Source: Caballeronia sordidicola
GTDB lineage: Bacteria > Pseudomonadota > Gammaproteobacteria > Burkholderiales > Burkholderiaceae
Assembly (NCBI RefSeq): GCF_000729995.1
Contig: NZ_JNFG01000050.1
Span: 1 to 40,543 of the forward strand
Length of the DNA: 40,543 bases
Direction: 5' to 3'
The notes under the pieces are model-generated. The model saw only the letters and a program-made list of their open reading frames with translations, ran no database searches and was not told the DNA's origin. Both the position numbers and the translations under genes were made by a program. Numbering within the stretch: position 1 is the first letter of the stretch; every line of letters begins with the position of its first letter. This document shows, piece by piece, positions 24,121 to 32,737 of the stretch.

Positions 24121-24673
24121 CCGCGTGCGGGGAATTTCGACAAAAAACGACCGCAATACATAGAGATAGCCGAATCATGGCGAATCTTGTGGCGAATGTT
24201 AGAGGTCATAGATCATTCACACAGACCATTCGATTTGTCGCAAAGCGAAGCATATCGACGACGGCCCTGGCGACAGCAATCAATGTTTCTACCGATCCGT
24301 CGCGAACCCGTGACTCGCGTATGCCCCGCGCGCCCTCACACGCGAGCGAACATGACTTCGCGACTAGAACACGAGGTTTGCTTAATCATCGCCAAGTTGA
24401 TGTTTCGCCGATTAGATTCCGGCTGCGGTTCTGAGTCGCGTCATGCTCTGGAGTTTCAGTACAAGAAGGTGCGGAGTTCGGGACGGATTCAGCGGTCGTT
24501 CGCGCCTTATCTGGTCCCGCGTGCCGCAAACGGTCGCTTACGAAAAAAAGGCCTGCGCCAAATTCGACCCGATTTAGCCTTTCGGCTACTTTGTACAATG
24601 TTGGAACCGCACTTTAAAGCCGCCGTGGCTCAGTTAGGCCCGTCGGATTTGACTGAGCACCGCTGCTAAAAGG
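24121..24673. other. Gene-poor stretch at the island edge
   Basis: About 550 bp with overlapping short frames on both strands (for example a plus-strand frame ending at 24669 and a 70-codon minus-strand frame at 24386-24598) but no recognisable domain, no ribosome site of note and no repeat structure. I see nothing that can be called a gene with confidence; it may be decayed island DNA. Confidence 0.35.
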
Positions 24674-24792
24674 TAGCATCGTCCCCACCAAGATCATTTG
24701 ATTCGGCGTACGACGTAAAGCGTGACCGTTTTATCAATTGATAAACCAAGATGATCGCTTATCAACTTCGGCGTCACAAACGGACGATGCTA
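24674..24792. repeat. 119-bp element bounded by perfect 11-bp inverted repeats
   Basis: TAGCATCGTCC (24674-24684) is repeated in perfect inverted form as GGACGATGCTA (24782-24792). The right arm overlaps the stop codon of the PIN-domain gene. Inside lie a perfect 16-bp palindrome TTTATCAATTGATAAA (24730-24745), a third TTATCAA copy (24759-24765), and a GTGAC/GTCAC pair. It could be a structured 3' RNA of the toxin-antitoxin operon, a protein-binding array, or a small mobile remnant. Confidence 0.5.
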
Positions 24793-25323
24793 AGCTAGCG
24801 GAACCCAAGCTGTACTGAAACCGAGTTCACGCAGCATTGTGAACGTGTTGCAGAAGGAAACACCGTTGTCTTGGCACACATCAGGCACTCTGCGATTCGC
24901 TCGCCTCTTACCAGGCGCAGAGACTTCGATCGAAACTACCGTTCGATTCATAGGGTCCGCTGCTGCATATGCAATCAAAAACGGGTCCCTTCCAATTTCT
25001 TCGATCTCGGTGTCGGTAAGATTATCCCCATACCCTTTCGCCAATACAGCCGACACGAGCTCCGCGTCTGCTTCTTCCTGCAACAGAAGTGTCTCATAAA
25101 CATCTGCACGATTAAGCCACGAGACCAACGCGTCTTTTTTCGCCTTACCCCCGCCATCTCGAACTTCTTCCAATGTTTCGATGGGCATTTTTACGGACCC
25201 TTGCTCTGCCATGTGCAGTAGCCATGCCCAAAAGACCGGCACCATCTCCATGGCGTAATAATCACGGTTGGCGGTGATGAGTACGTTTGCGTCAAGAGGA
25301 TACAGCTTCGCACCGCTACCCAT
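24790..25323 (-). CDS. DUF4411 PIN-domain protein (putative toxin nuclease)
   Basis: 177 residues. The N-terminal LYPLDANVLITANRDYYAMEMVPVFWAWLLHMAEQG is the hallmark of DUF4411, a PIN-like family; the first conserved acidic residue is Asp11 and further acids follow (EIEEIGRDPFLIAYAAA, with the RDPFLIA core). PIN proteins are metal-dependent ribonucleases, many of them toxins. The start ATG at 25323 lies one base after the stop of the upstream ImmA/IrrE gene (TAG-C-ATG), so translation is coupled; a start at 25353 inside that gene is possible but would add an unconserved extension. The pairing with an ImmA/IrrE protein is a recurring arrangement and is read as a toxin-antitoxin module. Confidence 0.82.
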   Translation of the reverse strand: MGSGAKLYPLDANVLITANRDYYAMEMVPVFWAWLLHMAEQGSVKMPIETLEEVRDGGGKAKKDALVSWLNRADVYETLLLQEEADAELVSAVLAKGYGDNLTDTEIEEIGRDPFLIAYAAADPMNRTVVSIEVSAPGKRRANRRVPDVCQDNGVSFCNTFTMLRELGFSTAWVPLA

Positions 25324-25324
25324 G

Positions 25325-26503
25325 CTATGACGCTCCCACCAGTGCTTGCACATTGGTAGGTCGAACCCCTAAGATTCTGCCTGCTTTGGTCGGAGTCACA
25401 AAGCCCTCAGCTATTGCTCTGCGAGTGACCTCAACTAGAGCGTTTCCAACCCTATGTCTTTTGACGATATAGTAGTTGGGTCCTCCCGCTGCATCGGCCG
25501 CTTTTTCTTTCCTTTTCGCCCTCTCGGCTTCCCAGTTTCGCCGGAACTCTTCTGTGAGATCCGACCACTGGCCGCGGTCGATTTGGCGGCGCTTTAGAAG
25601 TCGATATACGACGAGGGCGCGACTCAGCTTCCTCTGGCTCGCGAAGTTACTGATAGCCGCGATTACATCGTTGCGATCCTGGCCCAGTTGCCGGAGCTCG
25701 TCCAGCTCTGCTTCCGGCAAAAGGATCTCACTGGCGATGTCATTGCAGAACTGTTCGATCTTTTGCTCGAAATCAGCTCCGCTCACTCCCGTACGGCCTA
25801 GCCAAATATGCGCCAACTCATGTAGCAGCGTGAACGACCAAGCAACCTTCGCGTCTTGGTCATTGACAACGATGAACGGAGCTACTTTCTCCGCCAACGC
25901 GAACCCTCTAAAAATGTCCGTACTCAAGGCCGTGTGATGTGTTCCGAGATTGCCAATAAGAAGCACGAAAACACCAAGCTTCTCAGTCAAAGCACGTAGA
26001 TAATTGAACGATTCTTCGACAGTCTTTTTTCTTCGAAACTCGTTTAGATCTAACGATAGCCTTGCGCAAATTGTCTTTGCTGCGTCAGCAACCGACTGAT
26101 CTGGTGTAATGCTGCCGACAAAGTTCAAAGGTCTCGCTTCATCCGTATCTTCCAGCATCGATCTTACCAGTCGCTGCCGGACAAACACATCACGAACAAG
26201 AGCGTCCAGTTTCGGGGCGCTTTCGTACTCTCGACCTCCGGGTAGCGTTCGGAAGTCTTCGCCGCGTTCGCTTTTTTGCGGAGGTTGCTGGAGATAGAAC
26301 GTCAGTAGTGGTCGGCGATATTGCTTGGCCATCCTAAGAAGCAGTGGCCGACTAAGAGCCTTGGTCCCTTTTTCGTATTCTTCGAGAGCATCTCGACCAT
26401 TTTGGCGTGCGCCGCCGAGTTGCAACGACTTTGCGGCTTCGTCGATACCGAGGCCCGCAGTTTCTCTAGCCCACACAAGGATCTTCGGGTTTATCTGCGG
26501 CAT
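25325..26503 (-). CDS. HTH plus ImmA/IrrE metallopeptidase-domain protein (putative antitoxin)
   Basis: 392 residues. The N-terminus (about 1-75) looks like an XRE-type helix-turn-helix (ILVWARETAGLGIDEAAKSL, then EYEKGTKALSRPLLLRMAKQYRRPLLTFYL). A central IrrE/ImmA zinc-peptidase domain has SFTLLHELAHIWLG, with His228, Glu229 and His232, and the downstream EQFCNDIASEILLP helix that supplies the third ligand region. It is the first gene of the pair with the DUF4411 PIN gene, one base apart. In this arrangement the HTH peptidase protein is thought to neutralise and autoregulate, but direct proof for this pair is lacking. Codon use and GC look lower than in the flanking core genes, in keeping with an island. 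Confidence 0.85.
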   Translation of the reverse strand: MPQINPKILVWARETAGLGIDEAAKSLQLGGARQNGRDALEEYEKGTKALSRPLLLRMAKQYRRPLLTFYLQQPPQKSERGEDFRTLPGGREYESAPKLDALVRDVFVRQRLVRSMLEDTDEARPLNFVGSITPDQSVADAAKTICARLSLDLNEFRRKKTVEESFNYLRALTEKLGVFVLLIGNLGTHHTALSTDIFRGFALAEKVAPFIVVNDQDAKVAWSFTLLHELAHIWLGRTGVSGADFEQKIEQFCNDIASEILLPEAELDELRQLGQDRNDVIAAISNFASQRKLSRALVVYRLLKRRQIDRGQWSDLTEEFRRNWEAERAKRKEKAADAAGGPNYYIVKRHRVGNALVEVTRRAIAEGFVTPTKAGRILGVRPTNVQALVGAS

Positions 26504-27006
26504 TGTGGTGTAATCATACTGACTAAAAAAACGCGGCTTGTCGTGGCACTATGATAGAGGGTATCACAGAATAAAGGGGTCAAATACTAACCGGCTTTGC
26601 TCACGATTTCGGCTGGTCGAGCAAGCATGCTATCGGACGAAATAGTCGCCAAGACCCTAGATCTCTGACCGGACACCATCCAACGCCGACCGGACGAGCG
26701 ACACGTTGCTTCCTCAGGCGAACCCCTTTGGCATGGCGCGCAGTCTCTAGCTTGCGACGGGATTAGTCATCTAGTACGTAGCCTTACGTTCGGCGACTTC
26801 CTTGCGGGAAATTCGGTGATTCGTCGGCCAAAGCCGAAGGCCTCTTGATGGTCCAACGCCGCCATCCAAGAGCTTACTGTCATGTTGGATCTATCGGGTC
26901 GGCGGCCTCTTGTCGATGTCTCGAGCGTTCGACTTATCGTTGCTCACAGAACTTGTCAGAACACAGTTGACGACTACTCGAGAGTTCTATCTTTCACAAG
27001 GAAGGT
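26504..27006. other. Noncoding stretch inside the island
   Basis: About 500 bp with no frame longer than a few dozen codons. It must contain the promoter of the ImmA/IrrE gene on its left side. Two short direct repeats are visible (ACCGGAC twice near 26670-26695; TCCAACGCCG near 26678 and 26849), with no clear functional reading. No RNA gene was recognised. Confidence 0.4.
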
Positions 27007-27108
27007 ATGGATTCGAGTAAGATCGGCTTTCAATCACTTGCGGTCTTTGGCATAGATTTTTTTTGCGCGCAAGAGGCGAATTTACACCGCGACTGCATCA
27101 ATACATGA
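27007..27108 (+). other. Short frame likely to be the true 5' end of the HEPN-like gene
   Basis: An ATG at 27007 directly follows AAGGAAGG and opens a 33-residue frame (MDSSKIGFQSLAVFGIDFF...), ending in a TGA that overlaps the next ATG (ATGA, 27105-27108). At 27057-27064 there are eight T in a row. A -1 shift there joins this frame to that of the HEPN-like gene (reading on as ...RARGEFTPRLHQYM). So this is either a leader peptide with translational coupling, a slippery or phase-variable start, or a sequencing error in the homopolymer. Confidence 0.5.
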
Positions 27109-27665
27109 AGCGAAATTCTGATCCATCTTGGTCTGAGGAGCTCGCCGATTTGCCGGAATGGGATCGCGCGTTCTGGCTCTCACGCGCTTTTATCGAGGCG
27201 AGCTTATGTCTGTGCAATAGCATGTTGAGCGGAGAACTCAGTTCCCAGTATTCAACGAGCCGCGTTGTATGGCATCTGGCTCGCCAAGGAGTCGAGTTAT
27301 TTTTAAAGGCGGCAATCGGCGCTGCGGTCGGGTCGCGCTTAGTCCCAGCGACACATGATTTACGCCGCCTAGCTTTCGAATACCGACGCATCTATTCAAG
27401 CTTAAGTTTTTCTCTTGAATTTCCTTCGCACTTTCACGTAGACACAAATCTTGACCTCTTTCCCGAAGTTCAGGATACGTTTCACGCGACCTTGGATCAA
27501 CGTCATCGATACCCAGCAGACCGAATGGGCGAAAGCTTTACCACAAGGGAAACGTTTGACCCTTTAATAACGCAAAGAGAATTAGAGAAACTTGATCGTG
27601 ATTTAAAAATTCTTGAGTCTGCATATATACGGCGTGTACTTCAGGGTCTGCCACCCATCACGTAA
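27105..27665 (+). CDS. Orphan HEPN-like helical protein
   Basis: 186 residues from the ATG at 27105, mostly helical. The middle section WHLARQGVELFLKAAIGAAVGSRLVPATHDLRRLAFEYRRIY has the HEPN pattern: a helix with E-L-F-L-K-A, then R-x5-H (Arg78, His84) just before an H-D-L-x-x-L helix. HEPN proteins are often RNases or partners of minimal nucleotidyltransferases, but no such partner gene is adjacent. The chosen ATG has no ribosome site of its own. A frame upstream with a good site probably supplies the real start, or couples translation. It lies between the toxin-antitoxin pair and glmS. Function unknown; the domain call is by eye. Confidence 0.55.
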   Translation: MKRNSDPSWSEELADLPEWDRAFWLSRAFIEASLCLCNSMLSGELSSQYSTSRVVWHLARQGVELFLKAAIGAAVGSRLVPATHDLRRLAFEYRRIYSSLSFSLEFPSHFHVDTNLDLFPEVQDTFHATLDQRHRYPADRMGESFTTRETFDPLITQRELEKLDRDLKILESAYIRRVLQGLPPIT

Positions 27666-27931
27666 GGGAGAAGAATTGTGTCACCACACCCTTTTGTGTT
27701 GACCTGGCGCGGGCCGGCAAAGGTACATGGACGCAGCCCCAGAGTTAAAACTGAGGCATAGCAACGTCAATCTCCTAGAGGGAAGCTTGGGCTGTGCTTA
27801 GCCGATAAAAGCCGGTCCCGCCAAGCCGCCCAATTGTTCCAAGCAAAAAGCCGATGTGCAGTAACGGGGTTCATATCTGTAAGCTCGTCGGCCCCGCCAA
27901 ATCGACCGGCTTTAATCCTTCAGCTCTCCCC

Positions 27932-29749
27932 TCACTCCACCGTCACACTCTTCGCCAAATTCCTAGGCTTATCCACATCCGTCCCCCTCGCACAAGCCGT
28001 GTGATAAGCCAGCAACTGCAGCGGCACGACATGAAGAATCGGCGACAGCAACCCATAATGCTCAGGCATCCGAATCACGTGAATCCCATCCTCGCTAACA
28101 ATCCGCGTATCCGAATCCGCGAAAACATAAAGCTCCCCACCTCGCGCCCTGACCTCTTGCATATTCGACTTCAGCTTTTCCAGCAGCGTGTCATTAGGCG
28201 CCACCGTCACCACCGGCATCGCCTCAGTCACCAACGCCAGCGGCCCATGCTTCAACTCCCCGGCCGGATAAGCTTCCGCATGAATATACGAGATCTCCTT
28301 AAGCTTCAACGCGCCTTCAAGTGCGATCGGATAATGCAGCCCACGCCCGAGAAACAGCGCATTCTCCTTGCGTGAAAACTCTTCCGACCAGGCGATGATC
28401 TGCGGCTCCAGCGCCAGCACGCTATTCAGCGCCGCCGGCAAATGCCGCAACTGCGTCAGATAATCCGTTTCCTGCTTCTCACTCACATGCCCGCGCAGCG
28501 TCCCAAGCGTCACGGCCAGCACAAACATCCCGACCAACTGCGTAGTAAACGCCTTAGTCGACGCCACGCCAATCTCAGTCCCCGCATGCGTCAAAAACGC
28601 GAGCTTCGTCAGCCGTACCATCGCGCTAGAGGCGACATTGCAAACCGCCAGCGTATGTTTATGCCCAAGCGCTTGCGCATGTTTCAACGCAGCGAGCGTA
28701 TCCGCAGTCTCACCCGACTGCGAAATCACCACGACCAAAGCCCGTGGATTCGGCACCGACTCTCGATACCGATACTCACTCGCAATCTCCACTTGCGTAG
28801 GAATCTTCGCAACCGATTCAAGCCAGTACTTCGCCGTCATCCCCGCATACGAACTCGTGCCGCACGCGAGAATGAGCACGCTGTCGATATCGGCGAAAAC
28901 CTCTGCCGCGTCCGCCCCGAACAAATCGGCGGAGAAACGATCGGTTTGGGGAATCGTGTCGGTGATCGCACGCGGCTGCTCGAAGATTTCCTTCTGCATG
29001 AAATGCCGATACGGCCCAAGCTCAACCGCGCCGCCATACGCCGCGACCACGCGCACTTCGCGCTCGGCAGGCATTCCATCGCGATCGACAATCTTCACGC
29101 CGTCCAGCGTGATTTCGACCACATCGCCTTCATCGAGGAACGCAAAACGATCGGTGCTGCCGGCGAGCGCGAGCGCATCGGAGGCGAGGAAGTTCTCGCC
29201 ATCGCCCACTCCAACCACCAGCGGCGACCCCTGCCGCGCGCCGACCACGGTATGCGGCTGATCCTTGTGAATCACAGCAATGGCGTACGCGCCATGCAAC
29301 TCCTTCACGGCGTCGCGCACGGTCTGGAACAGATCGCCGCGATACATGCTGTGAATCAAATGCGCGATGACCTCGGTGTCCGTCTGCGATACAAACTCGT
29401 AGCCCTTCCCGCGCAGCATCGTCCGCAAGGTCTCGTAGTTCTCGATGATCCCGTTATGCACCAGCGCCAGTTCGTTACGCGAAAAGATGGGATGCGCGTT
29501 GTCGGTGACGGGCGCGCCGTGGGTCGCCCAGCGAGTATGCGCAATGCCGGTTGCGCCTTCCAGATGCGTATCGCGGACCTGATCGGCGAGATCGGCCACG
29601 CGCGCGACGCTGCGCGCGCGCTTCGGTTCACCTTCGGCAATCACGGCTACGCCGCAGGAATCGTAGCCGCGATATTCCAGCCGCCGCAGACCTTCGACCA
29701 GCACCGATACGATGTTACGTTGCGCAACCGCGCCGACAATTCCGCACAT
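27932..29749 (-). CDS. glmS: Glutamine-fructose-6-phosphate aminotransferase (isomerising)
   Basis: 605 residues, standard for GlmS, the first enzyme of UDP-GlcNAc synthesis: fructose-6-phosphate plus glutamine gives glucosamine-6-phosphate. The N-terminal Ntn glutaminase starts MCGIVGAVAQRNIVSVLVEGLRRLEYRGYDS with the nucleophile Cys2. Two SIS domains follow (LACGTSSYAGMTAKYWLE; ALFLGRGLHYPIALEGALKLKEISYIHAEAYPAGELKHGP), and the protein ends with the conserved PRNLAKSVTVE. It lies 98 bp downstream of glmU on the same strand, as in many proteobacteria. No glmS ribozyme is expected in this group and none was seen. Confidence 0.97.
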   Translation of the reverse strand: MCGIVGAVAQRNIVSVLVEGLRRLEYRGYDSCGVAVIAEGEPKRARSVARVADLADQVRDTHLEGATGIAHTRWATHGAPVTDNAHPIFSRNELALVHNGIIENYETLRTMLRGKGYEFVSQTDTEVIAHLIHSMYRGDLFQTVRDAVKELHGAYAIAVIHKDQPHTVVGARQGSPLVVGVGDGENFLASDALALAGSTDRFAFLDEGDVVEITLDGVKIVDRDGMPAEREVRVVAAYGGAVELGPYRHFMQKEIFEQPRAITDTIPQTDRFSADLFGADAAEVFADIDSVLILACGTSSYAGMTAKYWLESVAKIPTQVEIASEYRYRESVPNPRALVVVISQSGETADTLAALKHAQALGHKHTLAVCNVASSAMVRLTKLAFLTHAGTEIGVASTKAFTTQLVGMFVLAVTLGTLRGHVSEKQETDYLTQLRHLPAALNSVLALEPQIIAWSEEFSRKENALFLGRGLHYPIALEGALKLKEISYIHAEAYPAGELKHGPLALVTEAMPVVTVAPNDTLLEKLKSNMQEVRARGGELYVFADSDTRIVSEDGIHVIRMPEHYGLLSPILHVVPLQLLAYHTACARGTDVDKPRNLAKSVTVE

Positions 29750-29847
29750 GGCGTCGTCCTTTACAGATTGTTTTTGAATCGCTCGAAAACGCCCGGCGCT
29801 CGCCGCCCGGGCGCGCGCTCAAGCACATGACTGAGCCGTCTAATTGT

Positions 29848-31209
29848 TCAAGCTTTCTTTTTTGTCGGCCGTACGTAACCGCTCTTGCTGATCTGAGTTT
29901 TTTCGTTCAGCACCAGCTGGTCTTCCGCGACATCCTTCCAAACGGTCGTCCCGGCCGCGATCGACGCACCACGCCCCACACGCACCGGCGCGACGAACTG
30001 CGTATCGGAGCCGACGAACACGTCGTCCTCGATCACCGTGCGGAATTTGTTCGCGCCATCGTAATTACATGTGATCGTGCCCGCGCCGATATTCACTCGC
30101 GCCCCAATATCCGAGTCGCCGATATAACTCAAATGATTGGCCTTCGACCCACGCCCGAACACCGCGTTCTTCACTTCGACGAAGTTGCCCACGTGCGCTT
30201 CGTCGCCGAGCACCGCGCCCGGTCGCAGGCGCGCATACGGTCCGAGCACGACGTTCGCCCCGGTCGTACCGCCCTCGATATGCGTGAACGCATCAATGCG
30301 CGTGCCCGCGCCAATCGATGCATTGCGAATCACGCAGTTCGGTCCAACGATCACGTTATCCGCCAGCGTCACATCGCCTTCGAAGACGCAATTCACGTCG
30401 ATAGACACATCGCGTCCGCAGGTCAGCGTGCCGCGCACATCGATTCGCGCGGGGTCCAGTAACGTCACGCCGGCAACGAGCAACTCCTCGGCAATATTGC
30501 CTTGATGAATCCGTTCAAGTTCGGCGAGTTGCTGCTTGCTGTTCACGCCGAGCGTTTCCCACTCTTCGTCGGGTTGCGACGTGACGACTTCAATGCCGGC
30601 TTCGAGCGCGCGCTCGACGACATCGGTGAGATAAAACTCGCCCTGCACGTTGTCGTTTTTCAGCGATGCCAGCCATTCGCCCAACTGCGCGGTGGGCGTA
30701 ATCACAATGCCGGTATTGATCTCGGCAATCGTCAACTGGCCGGCATTCGCATCTTTCTGCTCGACAATGCACTGCACGGCGCCCGTCGGATCGCGCACGA
30801 TGCGGCCGTATCCGGTTGGATCATCCAGCGTGACCGTCAGGACGCCGTAGCGGCCGTCGGACGCCGCATCGACCAGGCGTTGCAGCGTGCTGACGCGGGT
30901 AAGCGGCACATCGCCGTAAAGAATGAGCGTAGGCACGGAAGGGTCGAGCAGCGGCAGCGCTTGCTGAACCGCGTGGCCGGTGCCCAGTTGCTGATCCTGC
31001 ACGGCGAACTGGACATCGGGTGCGCCGACTGCTTTCTGAACCTGTTCCGCCCCATGTCCGATCACGACGACAAGCCGTGTGGGCTTGAGCGCGCGCGCAA
31101 CGTCGAGCACATGAGAGAGGAGCGGCCGGCCAGCCAGGGGATGAAGGACTTTCGGCAAGGCGGAACGCATGCGCTTGCCCATGCCTGCCGCCAAAATAAC
31201 AATGTTCAT
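29848..31209 (-). CDS. glmU: Bifunctional GlcN-1-P acetyltransferase / GlcNAc-1-P uridylyltransferase
   Basis: 453 residues. The N-terminal pyrophosphorylase begins MNIVILAAGMGKRMRSALPKVLHPLAGRPLLSH with the G-x-G-x-R-M-x-S-x-x-P-K motif. The C-terminal left-handed beta-helix has hexapeptide repeats and the acetyltransferase region GRGSKANHLSYIGDSDIG and NIGAGTITCNYDG. The start is the ATG at 31209; the frame is open for 20 more codons, but these overlap the likely promoter (TATATT at 31243-31248). It produces UDP-GlcNAc for peptidoglycan and lipid A, with GlmS encoded next. Confidence 0.97.
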   Translation of the reverse strand: MNIVILAAGMGKRMRSALPKVLHPLAGRPLLSHVLDVARALKPTRLVVVIGHGAEQVQKAVGAPDVQFAVQDQQLGTGHAVQQALPLLDPSVPTLILYGDVPLTRVSTLQRLVDAASDGRYGVLTVTLDDPTGYGRIVRDPTGAVQCIVEQKDANAGQLTIAEINTGIVITPTAQLGEWLASLKNDNVQGEFYLTDVVERALEAGIEVVTSQPDEEWETLGVNSKQQLAELERIHQGNIAEELLVAGVTLLDPARIDVRGTLTCGRDVSIDVNCVFEGDVTLADNVIVGPNCVIRNASIGAGTRIDAFTHIEGGTTGANVVLGPYARLRPGAVLGDEAHVGNFVEVKNAVFGRGSKANHLSYIGDSDIGARVNIGAGTITCNYDGANKFRTVIEDDVFVGSDTQFVAPVRVGRGASIAAGTTVWKDVAEDQLVLNEKTQISKSGYVRPTKKKA

Positions 31210-31242
31210 GGCGTCAGCTTCGTTGAAGTGTTTGGAGCCGCC

Positions 31243-31251
31243 AATATAGCA
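31243..31251 (-). promoter_or_regulatory. Extended -10 promoter element for glmU
   Basis: On the minus strand TGCTATATT (31243-31251) is a good extended -10 (TGnTATAAT type), about 34 nt upstream of the glmU ATG. No strong -35 is evident, which extended -10 promoters tolerate. Confidence 0.45.
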
Positions 31252-31320
31252 TGCCCGGTTAGGCGGCAAAACCCGGCGCGGCCTTGCTGAGCAACGATTC
31301 TGCGGGCTTGTGGCCCAGCG

Positions 31321-32289
31321 TCAAATATCGTCGAACTGAACAATCGAAATGGTCTGCGACGGTGCTTCCGTCGAACACGGGTCTTCATCGAACGCGATAT
31401 CCCCGTCTGCATCCGCCACGCCCGTCGCGCGCAATCCGGCAAACGGAAACAAGCCGTGATCCATCAAATGCGACGGCACCACGTGCCCCAGCGCGTTGAA
31501 CATATTCTCCACGCGACCCGGGAAACGCTTTTCCCAATCGCGGATCAGCGCCTTCATTTCCGCGCGCTTCAGGTTCGGCTGGCTGCCGCACAAGTTGCAC
31601 GGAATGATCGGGAACTCGCGCAGCTCGGCGAATTTCTCCAGATCCCGTTCCTTCACATACGCCAGCGGCCGGATCACGATGTTCTTGCCATCGTCGGATT
31701 GAAGCTTGGGAGGCATACCCTTTAGCTTGCCGCCGTAGAACATATTCAGCAGCAACGTCTGCAAGATGTCATCGCGATGATGTCCAAGCGCAATTTTCGT
31801 CGCTCCAAGCTCGCCGGCCACGCGATACAAAATCCCGCGCCGCAATCTCGAACACAGCGAACACGTCGTCTTGCCTTCCGGCACCAGCCGCTTGACGATG
31901 CTGTACGTATCCTGATTCTCGATATGAAACGGAATATCCAGCTTGCTCAAATACTCGGGCAGCACATGCTCCGGAAACCCCGGCTGCTTCTGGTCGAGAT
32001 TCACGGCCACGATGTCGAAGTTGATCGGCGCGCGTTCGCGCAGCCGCATCAGGAGTTCGAGCATCGCGTACGAATCCTTGCCGCCGGACAGGCAGACCAT
32101 GACCTTGTCGCCGTCCTCAATCATGTTGTAGTCGGTAACAGCCTCGCCCACCTGACGCGCTAGCCGCTTAAACAACTTGTTGTTCTCGTAGGCCTGCTTC
32201 TGCTCGCGGCGCGTCAGCGGCCCGCGCATTGTCGGGACGGATGCCAACTCCTGAACCACCGGCGCTTCCGTTTCCGTTAGCGAACTCAT
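31321..32289 (-). CDS. ttcA: tRNA 2-thiocytidine-32 biosynthesis protein
   Basis: 322 residues. PP-loop ATPase motif CLSGGKDS (SGGKDS at 68-73) and the two CxxC pairs that hold the iron-sulfur cluster (CSLC at 143-146; CNLC at 231-234), both characteristic of TtcA, which thiolates C32 of certain tRNAs. The start at 32289 is preferred over the longer frame because it overlaps the folB stop in the usual ATGA fashion. Second gene after folB on this strand, with glmU further downstream. Confidence 0.95.
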   Translation of the reverse strand: MSSLTETEAPVVQELASVPTMRGPLTRREQKQAYENNKLFKRLARQVGEAVTDYNMIEDGDKVMVCLSGGKDSYAMLELLMRLRERAPINFDIVAVNLDQKQPGFPEHVLPEYLSKLDIPFHIENQDTYSIVKRLVPEGKTTCSLCSRLRRGILYRVAGELGATKIALGHHRDDILQTLLLNMFYGGKLKGMPPKLQSDDGKNIVIRPLAYVKERDLEKFAELREFPIIPCNLCGSQPNLKRAEMKALIRDWEKRFPGRVENMFNALGHVVPSHLMDHGLFPFAGLRATGVADADGDIAFDEDPCSTEAPSQTISIVQFDDI

Positions 32290-32708
32290 GCTGTCACCTC
32301 TTTGATGCGAAAGACTTCGACGCCCACGGCATCGCAATCGGGATAAACGTCCGGCTTTTCCGTCGATACCACCACCGCACGCACATTCGGATGCGCCAAC
32401 AAAGCGGCAGCGACGTCATCGCAGAGCGTTTCCTGCAAGTGGATATGCCCCTTGCCCACGCGCTTGGCGATGGTCGAGCGCATGAAGTCGTAGTCGACGA
32501 CTTCGCGCAGCTTGTCCTCAGTCGGCGTCGATAACGCCAGTGGCACGAACAATTCCACGTTGATCACCACGCGCTGCTCGCCCTGCTTTTCGAAATCGTG
32601 CACGCCAATGTTGATGCGCACTTCGTAGTTGCGCAGAAAAAGCCGCCGGCAATCGGCCAGCCGGGGATGCGAAAGTGCGGCAAGCATGGTGATGTCCTGG
32701 TGATTCAA
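32286..32708 (-). CDS. folB: Dihydroneopterin aldolase family protein
   Basis: 140 residues of the FolB tunnelling fold: LFLRNYEVRINIGVHDFEKQGEQRVVINVELFVP, then DYDFMRSTIAKRV, the family's helix HIHLQETLCDDVAAALL with its Glu, and VVVSTEKPDVYPDCDAVGVEVFR, where the lysine-proline pair is conserved. It cleaves dihydroneopterin to 6-hydroxymethyl-dihydropterin in folate synthesis, or epimerises the monapterin form. Its stop overlaps ttcA by 4 nt. An SDR with a pteridine-reductase-type active site lies 29 bp upstream on the same strand, supporting a pterin role for the pair. Confidence 0.9.
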   Translation of the reverse strand: MNHQDITMLAALSHPRLADCRRLFLRNYEVRINIGVHDFEKQGEQRVVINVELFVPLALSTPTEDKLREVVDYDFMRSTIAKRVGKGHIHLQETLCDDVAAALLAHPNVRAVVVSTEKPDVYPDCDAVGVEVFRIKEVTA

Positions 32709-32737
32709 ATTCAGATTAACTTACTAAGATTGACGCA

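Noticed and set aside
24622..24668. tRNA-like 5' end (GCCGCCGTGGCTCAGTTAGG)
   Set aside because: The start resembles a tRNA acceptor and D arm, but no anticodon arm, T arm (GTTCGA) or matching 3' acceptor strand follows, so no tRNA or att remnant can be claimed.
27666..27931. Terminator for glmS
   Set aside because: Several GC-rich short inverted words are present but none forms a stem followed by a T run on the minus strand, so no terminator is called.
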